The position numbers were made by a program, and so were the translations under genes. This document shows positions 1 through 12,100 of a DNA stretch of 64,000 nucleotides, one piece after another. The stretch covers positions 107,041 to 171,040 of the forward strand of contig JASANC010002890.1 of assembly GCA_030248135.1 (NCBI GenBank). The letters run 5' to 3'. The notes beneath the pieces are model-generated. The model was not told the DNA's origin. It ran no database searches and was given only the letters and a program-made list of their open reading frames with translations. Numbering within the stretch: the first letter of the stretch is position 1; every line of letters starts with the position of its first letter. This DNA is from Theristus sp. LFF4_11. Lineage: Eukaryota; Nematoda; Chromadorea; Monhysterida; Xyalidae.

Positions 1-1557
1 TTTTAAAACACAATCCAGTGACCTGCTTTCAGGTCGTGGTCGTGGGGACAATTTTCAATGGTCAAATAATTTTTAGAGGGATGTTTCCCATGACAACCTT
101 TGAAAACACTGAATTGAGCTGTTCATTGAAAATCAGGTGATTAATCTAAGCAGCAACTGATCAACAGCATTGATTCGATTAAGCAACTTTGGAATGGGAT
201 TTTATTTGCCTTGAACATTTCAGATATCCGCTGTTGGTGGCCATGAGCGAGCATGAACGACACATGTATTCAAGCATAACTGAATTTTTAAAGTTAAATG
301 TATTGAATAACTAAAAAGCCTACCTAAACATGGAACGAAACGTGCAAATATTTTTCTGACGACGGAATCTGAACGTTTTTTCTCGTGATATTTTTCGTCT
401 GGTTCTGGTCAATCCATTTGTTTTTTTTGTGATTTTATGCTGTGCCAAAACGTCTACATTTTTGCTCAATTGTGTTGCCGAACTCACTACCAAAACAGGT
501 TTGACTGGCTGCGTCATATCAATTCTGTCCATTCGCTAGATACTTCTGCATGCCCAGTCAACCACCGCTGAAAGAAAACTTTGTACAGAAAGTGATTACT
601 GATTTATCATGAGTACATGAACATTTGCGCGCGAATAAAGTTACCGGTAAAAAAAAAACAAATTTTTGAAAGTTTCGTGGCTGGGTTTTACTGAAAATTT
701 AAACAGATAACTTGACCACCTTTGCGTATCATTGTTATTTGAGTTTTGATTGAATCAACTAACAAATTACTGCGGCGGTGCAAAATTTATGGGCACTGTT
801 ATGCAAAATTTATTTTAAAAAGAAACCATGAGACCAGCATTGTGTATTCATTCACAATTCGCGTGATGAATAAAAAAGTGTAAACAATGAAAATAACCAA
901 AAATCGAAACAGAAAAAAAGACAACGAATAGTACAAAAAGCAGCATTATTTAATGAAACGACAGAAATTTGCAAGAAAAAAGAGGTTTTTCGCGTAAAAT
1001 TTCATTCGCGAAATCGAAATGCCAAAAAAATCACAGAGCCTCTGACAAAAACAGCGCATTTTTCAGAAACTGATTTAAATTTAAACAATAATCGAGCTAC
1101 AATGTAATTATTTACAAGTTATTGCGGCACAACCAACAATTATGGCAGATCAGAAATCCTGTGTCTCTGACACGAACTTTGAAACCGGATAAACATGGAC
1201 GAGTAGTTTTCATGATGATGAATCACTAAAAAAAAACGAACTGCTGCATTGAATGTTTATGGACGTACTTGAAGAAAAGCAAAACTCGTTCCACAACGCC
1301 GTTACTTTCAGAGATTTATGTCGCAAACGTGATCAAATTCAAAATGAGTGCATCAGTTTTTCAACGTTCGTGTCTATTTTGTTGCATTTCAACCAAACCT
1401 TTTATAAAGAGGAAATGGCTGACGATGATGAACGCGACTGAATCAAACTCGATCACAGTGAAACTGAAGCATACAGAGTCGTGTTCAAATGCAGAACCAG
1501 CGCCCCAATTGGCGTACATTTTGTTGTCACGTCACGCGACCATGCAAGCAATCAGTC
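1..1557. other. Spacer downstream of ATG13, no gene recognised
   Basis: This is AT-rich DNA with frequent A and T runs. Open frames on both strands are short and match no family I know. A 201-codon plus-strand frame (1269-1874) overlaps the antisense of the last ATG13 exon and is better explained as its shadow. The stretch should include the ATG13 3' UTR, but I could not fix a polyadenylation site. Confidence 0.5.
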
Positions 1558-4500
1558 TCACTTTTCACCACCTTTTGCCACAAACGATTCCGAATTATCA
1601 GACGTTGGCGATTGAAGCGACTGGACGAATCGATCGAAAATCGACGTTTGTGCCTGGAACTGCTGCAGTTGGCTGCGCAATGAGAACGCATCGTCCGGCA
1701 CTGTGTCTGGTGTGCAGTGCTGTGCAGCAACAACTCGCTCCGCTCCAAATGAGCTCAGATCAGTCGGTGCTAGCTGAACAACAGAAATTTATCAATCCGA
1801 ATCAATCTGTCATAGATCAATTTATCAGTCCGAAATGTTGCAGTAGCAGTAGTTTGGTGCAATTCGTGCGTTAAATACAAAACACAGGGCTTAGATCCAG
1901 CCTCCTTCTCGTGGCTAGGGCATTTGTCAATGGAACGTTCAGCTTCCGAAGTTTGTCATCGAGTTTTAAACAAAGCATCGAAGTTTGATATCGTCAGGTT
2001 TCCGTTGAACCGGTTCGGTGAGGGGGGAGGGCTACAAAACAACTTCAATAAATGGGCATCCGCAATTCCACACGCCATGCCGTTCATGCAGTTTTATACC
2101 GGAGTTCCCCAATTCTCGCGAAATGGGGTGTGGATGGGTGTGTGTGTGTGTGGTGGATGCCAGCCTCTTTAGGACCACTTCGTTCGTATGTATGCGCACA
2201 CCTTGCACTGATGGACGAACTCTCCGAGTTCACAGTCGGCTGACGCAGCGGCATCACTGTCACCCTGTAGTTGCATCGCAGCCATCGCCGCCGACGGAAT
2301 CTTCACGAAGCCGTCGTCTGACGACTCCAGCTCCATTTGATTCTCCGCGTCCGTGCCGGTCGCCAGATCATCTGCGAAATGTTTCCATTCCTCGTTTGTT
2401 TTTATTTTAAATGTTTTTCTTCGTTCGTTCTGTGTGTTTTTCAATTGTGAAGAAAAGAATTCTTGCTGATATATGCTTTGACCGATCGGTCCCAAAAAAG
2501 ATGAGACTGAAAGAAAAAACCGTCGCAAGAAACCCTGCCCCGGCATCCAATGTGAGGAATGTGCCCTTGATGAACATTGCGTGGTGTCGGTGGCGAAAAG
2601 GTCTGCATGAAAGGCAGAGCCAGTGTGTTTGTGCTCACCGTCGTCGTTGTCGTCGAGCACATCGATGAGCGACTGCCTGTGCTGGTGCACGTCCACGCCG
2701 ACCACCATGCCGTCCGCATCGAACGGCCGCGGCGGCGCGTTTGGATCCTGTGAAAAAAAACTCGGAATTTCGGTGTTGTTGGTGCCTTTTGAATTAGCGG
2801 GAACAGCTACCGTATTCGAAGTGGCGTCAATGAGAAACAAACAATAGTGAGCAAGTACGACCAGATTGCGAGTAAGAATGCGCTCACAACCTCGTTCACA
2901 ATGGGCAGCAACTGCTGGTGACTGTGCGAGTGCAGCCTGGTCGACGTCGCCCGGAGGCCGGCGCCCGATGCAGCCAGCGACGTGTGCCCCGTGATCGTGT
3001 TGCTGCGGCGCAGTGTGCTCGAGATCGATGATGTCTGACTGCAACGTTCATGAGAACAACCCTATTAGCGATGCAGTAGTATTGCGCTGTTGATGATGCA
3101 ACATTAATGGCCTCGCGACAACAACGTGCACTTCGTGAATGTGCGGCCTTTGTGAGTAAAATCGTTTTATACAGGCAGATCTGCGGTATGCGGCTTCCTG
3201 GCGAAATCGGAAACCACGATTTTTTCGTTATCTACAAACACATCGGCACACACAACACACGTGCAACGTGAGGCGTGTTTGTTTGCCAGTGTGTTTGTTT
3301 GCCAGTGCGTTTGTTCTTGTCAGCGACATCGGCATCCCCAACCTGTTATTGACACTCGGCACCGATTGACTGGCCGTCAGCAACGCAGCAAACGGCACTG
3401 GCAGCGACGACTTGCGCGCCGTGTCCGAGCGTTTCGACGGTGCAGCCGTGGTGGCCGGCGGTGCCCCGGTGGCACTCTCAAGACTGACACCACCTGAGCA
3501 CAGTAGAAAGGACACGGTGAAAAAATGCTGACTGGGCATGGCTGCGGCAGCGTAAAACTCGGCCAAGAGACGAACTTGAGCTCTGAACTACAGGAAAAAA
3601 TAATGAAACTACAAACGGCGCACAGGCGCAATACCTCCGCTCCAGCGTCGCACGACTGGCACACGATCGGGCAGACTGTGCGGCTTGACTTTGCCGGCAG
3701 CAGAGTGCTGTTTCGAGGCAGCATTTCCGCTGGTGCCGGCCACGGCTGACGACTGGTGCACGGGCTGCGACTGCGTGCCCGCCTGCGGCTGCGTCGTCGT
3801 CGACAGGTCCATTCGGAACAGACACCCTGTACTGCCGCCTGTGAATGGGTACGGAATGGTCGTTGCTTCGTTTAGGCTCTGTGACCGAGATTGTGTCGTG
3901 GTAAGTTGGGGCCAACGAACTACAGTTCCTTAGCACACGGCGCACTGCGTCCGTCTGTTATTGTACTGCGCAGATTTGGGGTCACCAAAAAGAGAATTAT
4001 AAAGCGAGAACTGCGGGCACAGTTTCGACAGTGCATGTCCACCATGAGCTGTGATCGATCTTCGATCACACGAGCACGCACGTCGACCACCGGAAAGTAA
4101 GCACCAAGCACACACACCGGCCGCAGAGTCCTTCCTTGTCAGTGGCGTCGTTGACCCGGCGTGCATCGTAGAGCCGGTGGGTGTTACGAACGATGAGATG
4201 CCCTGCATCGTTGAACTCTGACCGCCACTCGACTCGGAGGCGCTGGAGCCGGATTGTGTCGACTGGTACTGCTGGGTGGTCTGAAGCGAAACACTCAGTT
4301 GTGTATCACCTTTCATTTTTGGCTCCGAGACTCAATGCGCGCATTGATAGGCAAACAGTTTCATGTGTGACGCGGGAATTCATCGGTGTGACAACTGACA
4401 TGTGTTTTATGTGTGACACTGACACGGGAATTCAAAGCCGCTGAATTGACCCGAGTCCGCGAGACTCGACCGGGGTCACTAACACAGTTCTGAATTGCCG

Positions 4501-7074
4501 CATCAAGCGTGAAACAGATTTTCCTTTCGACGTTTACAAAAAACAAAAATAGACAAAAAACAACAACAAACAACTCGCCCGACCCGACCGACCCCGAGCT
4601 GAAATGTGACCGACGAATGGCGACTGGTTTGTTTCTCGGAGGCACTGGGACTGCCGGTGTGCGGCTGCTGCGTTTGCCAGGATGCGGCGGCGGCGTGGTA
4701 GACGAGGTCGGTTGTGGACACCGGTGATGCGGTGAACGTGCTGTGTGGGGCATGTGTGTCTTGGTTGTTAATCACTAAAAACCTCCTTTTATGATATAAA
4801 AGAATAAAAAACTGGTTTTCACGGTACAGAAACGGAAAACACGACTTTTACAGGCGATTTACGAAATTCGAGTCTTTTTGCCAGCCCTAGCTGCGCAAAA
4901 CGCTGGCTTTCTGATCACAAGTTACGTTGACAACAATGTCATTCGTTCGCACTCAATAAAACTCAGTAAGAAGCGCGTCTGTCAAGTCGTCAAAATCATC
5001 CAATCTCAAAAGTGCCCAAGGTGGTCAAGAAACGGCACCGAAACGGGTCTTGGCCACTTGTCCACTATGAGCCCAGGGGATTGCCACGGTCTTCATCGTT
5101 TCGCCGAAGAAAAGCCTCCCTCCAATGTTCCCCTGCAGCCAACAAAGCTGAAAAACAACAGACGAACAGACAAACAAACGAACAAACTGACAACTGCCAA
5201 CCTGTAGCAATAATCGGACGGACTCTCGGGCGTGCAGTGGTGAGGCGAATGGCGTTGTCTTGCGGCAGTCGGTGAGTGCGCGTGCTGGTGGTTCACTGGC
5301 TTTGGCGGTGTGCAAACAGCGGCGGCCGCAGGCGCGACAAGACGCCCGGGCGACTCGTCACGGCACGTTTGCGGGCGTTGCTGCTGCTGCTTTTCACTTG
5401 CGCTGCTTCCACTCAACACCTGAGACACAAACTGGGGCGATGTTTTGTAGTCACTCGAGAACTGTGTGCAAAATACGGTCAAGCGGGATCCCAGCGCATG
5501 GAGTTCTTTTTCTGTGATTAGGTCCCGTTAAAACCGTTGACGGGTAGTTGTTGTTTATTGCCCCCCCCCCCTGCCAGCCGGTATTCAACCAGGGCAGGGT
5601 TCCATCATCTCCCACGAATCCCCTGCGCCACCGGCAGAGATAGACGCGCGCTGCTCGTGAATCACAACACTCAGCAGCTAAGCAAAGCTCGCTTTTTTCA
5701 ATCCGCAACAGACTTGAATGAAAAACGTTGGTTTCACACAAGAACAAACAAAGATGCCACAAGCAGCAGAATTAGAATGTTTGCGACCACAACAGAAACA
5801 ACTAGCCATTTTCGTGCGCAGATAGAGATGCACAAAGAGCGTGCCGTATGGCGTCGGCAGATAGCCGAGCGGCAACCGGCGGTGGGCGTCGCCCAGCTGC
5901 TGGATGGCTGGCTGACCGACGTAGATCTGATAGCAGATGATGAACGTGTCGACGCCTTGGTGGCGTGCGTAATAGCTGCAAACACGCGAACATCACCGAA
6001 ACACGAGCGATTTGCGAAACACACAAGAAAGAATCTGCATCAAGATTCGTCAAGTGCGACTGAGCGAACCGATACGCCGGCGTGACGCGCGCGGCCGCCA
6101 GCGTCGACTTGAGCATGGTGCCCATCTGGTGGTAGAGGAAGCCGCGGATGGCAACGCTCGGGTCGCACTGTTCACTGTCGAAGCTGACGCACCAGCACTC
6201 GAGCTGTCATAGCATAAACATCAGACTTTCCGTTTCAATGGTGCCTTCACATTCGGGATTGTTAAAGTATATAAAAAAACTAAACTGTCTGGCGCCAAGC
6301 GCCCAATTTTTTTTAGATATATGACGTCATTTTGAATCAGCAGACACGTTCTAATGAATAGTCACTAGGCAATACTATAACCTGGTCTTGAAACGACCAT
6401 AATACCGCACAATCTTATCAAGCGTGGTTCATCATTCATACGCACAGCGGTTCGTAAAATCCCAGTCTTAGGACAATGCACTCTGACAAAGCAAAACACA
6501 GTAATGTTCCATCGTAACAAACAAACACGCGCACGCACACAAACAACGAATCGGGGCTGCTGTGCTACTGTGTGCGCGCGTGTATGTGTTTGTGACTGAG
6601 CAACATTACAGTGTTTACCAGTCTTAATACTCGGGATTTTCTTTTGTTCTAAGCGCCATTCTAACCGGCAGCATTTCCCCCTCGGGCGTGCGAACATGGA
6701 AATCAAGGCAGATGGACGAAATCGTCGGTGGGAAGCGGCCGCCGGTCGCCTGACGAATCTCTGACGTGACTTCTCCGTATTCATCTGAAAAAGTGTTGAT
6801 GAGGCGATGATAATAACAACAACTCATGAATGAATAACAACTCAAAGTAATGTTTTGTACAAGTTCATTATTTCATTATTTCCAAGATGCGGCCAGTTCC
6901 GAATCACGTACCGATTTTCACATTGAACCAATCGCAGCTGTCTGCGACGGGCGTGCACTCCGTTTTCACTTTTTGTCCGAGTCTCGCCTGTACCACTCCT
7001 TGAATCAAACGCGTCGTGAAGAACTTGCAGAACTTTGCGAAATCGGCGCGCGCTGTGGAGTTGTCGTCGGTCAT
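1558..7074 (-). CDS. ATG13: Autophagy-related protein 13 (ATG13), 13 exons
   Basis: ATG13 is the HORMA-domain regulatory subunit of the ULK1/Atg1 kinase complex that starts autophagosome formation. Predicted exons, reading down the minus strand: 7074-6912, 6783/4-6666, 6203-6061, 5975-5803, 5511-5202, 4740-4593, 4280-4116, 3878-3635, 3493-3343, 3038-2891, 2747-2639, 2371-2202, 1773-1558; all phases agree, giving about 752 residues. Exons 1-4 carry the HORMA domain, with FAKFCKFFTTRLIQGVVQAR, SDCDWF-like and ARVTPAYRF segments matching animal ATG13. The middle is a Ser/Thr/Gln-rich disordered linker. The C-terminus keeps the conserved blocks SSDDGFVKI, DCELGEFVHQ and FDRFVQSLQ (human DDFVMIDF, MDLGTFYREF, FDAFVETLQ). 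The exon 3 and exon 4 donors (GTCGCA, GTTGTT) are weak, so those junctions are the least certain. It lies in tandem with the MEP-1-like gene upstream. Confidence 0.88.
1880..1925. repeat. Fragment of dispersed SINE-like repeat B
   Basis: A short stretch in the last ATG13 intron (gcctccttctcgtggc and flanks) resembles part of the repeat seen at about 30790-30990, 51465-51690 and 53930-54110. It is too short to classify alone. Confidence 0.3.
4313..4535 (+). repeat. SINE-like repeat A, copy 1
   Basis: A ~220-bp dispersed repeat in the ATG13 intron between exons 6 and 7. It begins near GGCTCCGAGACTCAATGCGC, continues with gcaaacagtttcatg and gacgcgggaattc, and ends in an AT-rich tail. Related copies lie at about 28655-28865, 39127-39330, 39412-39625, 61452-61680 and, inverted, 47665-47875. 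The start vaguely recalls a Pol III B box, but no clear tRNA-like head was found. Confidence 0.7.
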
Positions 7075-9130
7075 ATTTGCTGTGTGTGACCTGGCTCACT
7101 TCGGCGCTCGGGTGATCTTTGATTCGATCAGCATTGGACTGGTTGTTTCAGCACATGACAATATGCCTTCCTGTTGGACTGCAAAATGCGAACGAGTTTG
7201 CATTCTGATGTTTTTGACAGTGACGGCTAGTTATTGCAGTGAGCTCCACTGATATTGAAAATTGCGAGACATTTCAGGTTTCGAAAAATCGCCCCTGTTT
7301 GGGTTGGGAGATTATTATGATTATGTCTATGTCACTGGCTTTATTTTCAGATTTACCATTTGTGGACCGTTTGACACAATCTGATAATTGCCATGTCTGC
7401 TTGTTAGCTTCATTCTTCCCACGGGGTGCTCAATGTGTACTTTGCACTTTGCAACTTATTTGAAATTCAAAAACACCCGCTGCATTTCACGACACTCCAC
7501 TTGCCAAAACGGATGATGCAAAAAATAAGCCTGTCCCCCACAATGCGCACAGACAGAGACAGACATGTTTCATAACAGCGTGGCCATTACGTAGCAGCAC
7601 ACAACTCGCAAGAGCAACGCACACAGTTGTGATGTTTCACAAGAACAGTGCAACCCATAGTAGACGTGTGGCCAAGTCACGTGAACACACAAACATGCTA
7701 TGTGCGTACGGTCGCGTATGCAGCATACGAAACACAACTGGAAACACACCAACTGGCCAGTACGCGAAACCGCGCAACTACTGGTAACAAAGATCACAGA
7801 AACCTCTTTCCGAATCCAGTCGAAAACATCTGTGCTCAACAAAACTTTGCTATCAATCAGAGATGAAACATAAATTTAAGAATACCATACCGTCTGTTGC
7901 GAAATCAATCGACCGGCCAGTATCGTTGATTTTGTGTCAAATATGCAATTCCGATCTGCTCTCGAAGTTGCTGGCAGAGTTTCGACGGTGGAAAGAAATT
8001 GAAAATGCCAATAATCAATCAATGAGCAACAACCATTTATAGGAAGCAGACGAATCAGTCAGTCGCCTTATAGTACTGTGTGTGTGCCTGAAATTTTTTT
8101 CAAAAATTTCAGTTTTTCCAAGTTTTAACAGCCAGATTCTCCCCAATAATTCGACAGCTGAAAACAGAAAAAATCAAACTCGAGTCGTAATGTGTAAGTA
8201 CTGTCACATTGTACAAACGAATGTGCAGATTGGCAGCGAACCTTTTGTTCGACTCTTCTCGTTTGTTTCTTGTTTTTTATCAGTTTTATATCCAGCAAAC
8301 AATTCCAAGCGGGGAAAAAGCAACACGCAAATATCATCCTGGAACCGAAATGACATATTCCTAATTTGACATAATTTGTGTATCACTGCGTGTGCCACAA
8401 TATTTTTTTCGTATTTTTTTTGTTGCCATAAAACACGCATTTCAAAATTCTAACACACAAAAACAACAGAGAGACCAACTAAAATACTCGCAACCAGAAA
8501 TGTGTAACACGTTTGCGATTCTAATGGTGATATAATCGAAACAACAAAACAAAGGCGAGATTACGCACTAACGAAGAGATGAAAACACGCACATCAACTT
8601 TTAAAAAATCCAAAAAAGTAATCGACATCAACAAAAACAAACGCAGATATCACGTCCTCTGATCTGTATCTCAGAAGAGTGTGTGCTGGTAAACAACTGT
8701 CTGAATTCGACGTTACGAAAGGCCATGTACTTTTATTTAATGCCAAACACAGAAAAATTATGAGTGAATTGAACCAACCAATTTCAAAAAATGACTCAAA
8801 ATTGAAGTGCGCGCCATTTTCTGTTTTGTGAATAACCCGCAACCTAAAACAACGATGGAACAGACTGGTCTTCGACGGCAGTCAACAAACGCGCGTCTGA
8901 TTCGTCATCTGACCGGCAACACGCAAAATCGCTCCTTCCAACAGAATTGCGAACAAAAAAAAACGGCTGCGGTTTCGCGTCATTCCCCTTTGAATAGTAT
9001 CCACACACGCGGACTCTCAACGTAACCTGAAAATGGCTTGCTAGAGAAAAGCGATGAGGCTGAAATGCAAAAAGCACCAGTGATTTTAGAGGGAGAGGAG
9101 TATGCCCGTGCGGTGCGACGATCTGGCAGA
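7075..9130. other. Spacer between ATG13 and the MEP-1-like gene
   Basis: About 2 kb of AT-rich DNA between two genes transcribed in the same direction. It should contain the 3' UTR of the MEP-1-like gene and the ATG13 promoter. I recognise no coding exon or repeat family here. Confidence 0.4.
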
Positions 9131-12100
9131 TCAAACGACCCCATTCGTGGCTAAGAACACGTTTTCGCACAACTCCATTGTTTCATCTTCAGCGTGCTCT
9201 GCGATTTCGCCGAAAAACGTTACAGGTTCATGCAAACCTACTGTGTTGCATCAAGAAGAAGAAGAAGGAAAGCAGAAAACCAAAGAAGAACGAAACGCAC
9301 GCGCGCCCCGCTCGGACGTGAGATAGCCGCCGTGCTGATCGAGCGTGTGATGCTTCAGTTCGGCCCACTCGGCCATCTTCTGCTGACAGATGCAGCACAT
9401 GTAGCCGTGCTCGTCGCGGCGGTGCTTGTCGAGTTTCGCGAAGCGATTCGCGCGATAGTCGCAGATGTTGCACTCGTACTTCACCTTGCCCGTGTGGATG
9501 CGCTCGTGCAGTGCCACCTGGCAGATGTGCACACAACCATAACATTCAGTGGCATTCATGAAGTCAGCTACAACGCGGCTACTAAATACTGCTCCATGAA
9601 TGCTCCGTCAGTTTTGTACGTCAATGATAGTTGGCGCGCCAGACAAACGGCGGACGCTCAAACCTGTGTCTCCGTCGGAAAGAAGTCGTCGCAGAAGTGA
9701 CATTTGAACGGCTTCGTGACGACGTGCGCCATCTTTTTGTGTTTTCGCAACTTTCGCGGCGTCAGGAACTTTCGATTGCAGTCGTTACACCGGAAGCCGC
9801 TGTTGAAGCCACGATGGAACTTGGCGCGGTGATTGGACAGACGCAGCTCGGTGCACAGGTTACGAATCGGAGTGCACTCGAAACACACCCACCTGGACCA
9901 CATAATGTTCAAATCAACATTGATAGTACCCCTGCGCTTGCTTTGTGATGTCTAATGACGTTTCAGTAAGAGCGGTGCATCATTGGTTTTTCAGAACTTT
10001 CATACAACTTGATTGATTTCTACTGACAGTGTTATAGTGATATAAACGTGATATAAACTTGACAGTGATATTGACGCACACAGTAATATAAAATCGAAAA
10101 CCAAGAAAGGAGCTCGCTGATTGGTTATTTTTTGACTTGCTGCAACCAATAAGCGGCCAATCATTCAAACAAACACGTTTTGGCGCACTGACTTTAGCTC
10201 GCATTTGTGCCGTGGTAGATCATCCTGCGAGCGTATTGACTTGTAGCATCGGTTGCACTGAACGTAGTGCATGCATTCATGGTGTTTCTTGGCAATGTGC
10301 TTGCGTAGCGAATTCTCATTGCGGAAACGTTTGTCGCAGAAGGGACACTGAAAACGAGGCGGATAAGCTGAGAAAAACTGAGGATTGATTCACTACCTTT
10401 TCGGCACACAAACCGATCGAAACCGATAGCCATCGAAAAAGGAGCTACCAGGATACCAGGAGAGGAATGCAGGAATAACTGAACCAGAGTTGTAAAAAAC
10501 ATTTTTGTCGGTGGCTAGCTGGAATAAAGAAGGGGTGGGGGGGGGGGTGCGAAAGGCACCCCTTGTAACCCTGTAACTGACACAAAAGCGAAGCAACCAA
10601 CCTGTGGTGACACTTTTTTCTTGTACGGTCGTTTCGGCAGTCGCAATGCGCCCCAACGGTCGAACCGCGGCGCCACGCCGCCGAAGCCCTCACCGGGCAA
10701 CGGAATGCTGAATTGAACGAGAACAAAACTGTTGCTGTATAATGAATGAACGCATTATGCATATGCAAGCAAGCACGCAATCGAGGCAGACGTAAGCGCA
10801 TGTTGATCTGTGTTACAATCCAGCAGCGTCCAAACGAGCGTTTCGCGCTCTGAAGCGGATCGAGAAACATATCGTTCAGGTGCAGCGTCGCTGACGCTGA
10901 ATCGGTGCGACACTCTTGCGCAGTGGACACAATGAACAACAACAACAACAACACAAAGCCAGTCGGTAAGCTCCTGATCCTATCTGCTGTCTCTTTACGC
11001 AGCAAGTAGCCAATCAGCCCGTGCTTGGTTGCAAGTAGCCAATCAGCACGTGCTTGCTTGCTTGCAGCAAAGCGTCTGCGGCTGTCGCACGTACGTGTCA
11101 GGGCTGACGTGCGTGAATGCAGCCGAGTCGACATCGGCCGCCGGAGGGATGAAGCCGCCGCACTGAATCTCTTCGTGTCTCATCTGCTCCAGCTCTTCAC
11201 GACGCTGAGCTTCCATCTCCTGCAGGTTTTTACAACAACGTTGGATGCACAAATTCTAATTTGTTTCACACAGCTTCACAAAACACATTGTCGGTCGTCA
11301 ACGGCTTCGAACCAGTAGTTGTGGGAAGAACAGTATTTGAATTCTCCCTCAATCTCAGAAGATGATATGTTACAATTCAGTCAAACGGTTTAATTTGAAT
11401 ACCAAAACTCAACTGAGATATTTTCCTCGACATTCAGTTGTTCAGTGTTTTTTACCCTGTCTGATAACACGTCATTTGTGAACAGGCAAGCAAGTCTGAA
11501 CGGTGGGTTGTGTGTGTGTGTCAAAACTGGACTTTAACCACCATGGCAGGCTGCCAAGCGGCAACACCCTGTAATATGGGCTGGGCTAGGCTAACCAATC
11601 AACAACTCAATCAACAATGCTGTTGAGTGCTGACCATTTCCTGTTGCGCCATGTAGACCACCCAATCCTCGTAGTGTCTGTCCTTCAAGTGTCGTTCATA
11701 GATGCCCCGCTCGACGAATCTGTTCTTGCATCGTTTGCATCTGTGCATTCTCGTGCGCATACGACGGCGGATCTCGGCCGGATCAGTGGGAAACGCCGGT
11801 GACTCGGGAAGGACACTCGAGCCGGCACCACCGGCCTGGCCGGAGTTGCTGCTTTGTGCTCGGTCACCGTACGGACGGATGTAACTGATAAGGAGTGATA
11901 AGCCTTATTACAGGAGTAATCGACAATCACGTTTGGGTTACGTTACGTTTTCCTACATGCAATGTCGTGTGATACTGTCGTGTCGTGCAGGCGACACAGT
12001 ACGATACTTATGATGCCACCATGCAACGATCACGGCGCTGTTACATCCATTCATGATACACTGACTCGCTGTATCGCCAAAAATCACCACTGAGTTTCTG

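Noticed and set aside
1269..1874. 201-codon plus-strand open frame
   Set aside because: It overlaps antisense to the conserved ATG13 C-terminal exon (FDRFVQSLQ region) and has no domain or signal of its own.
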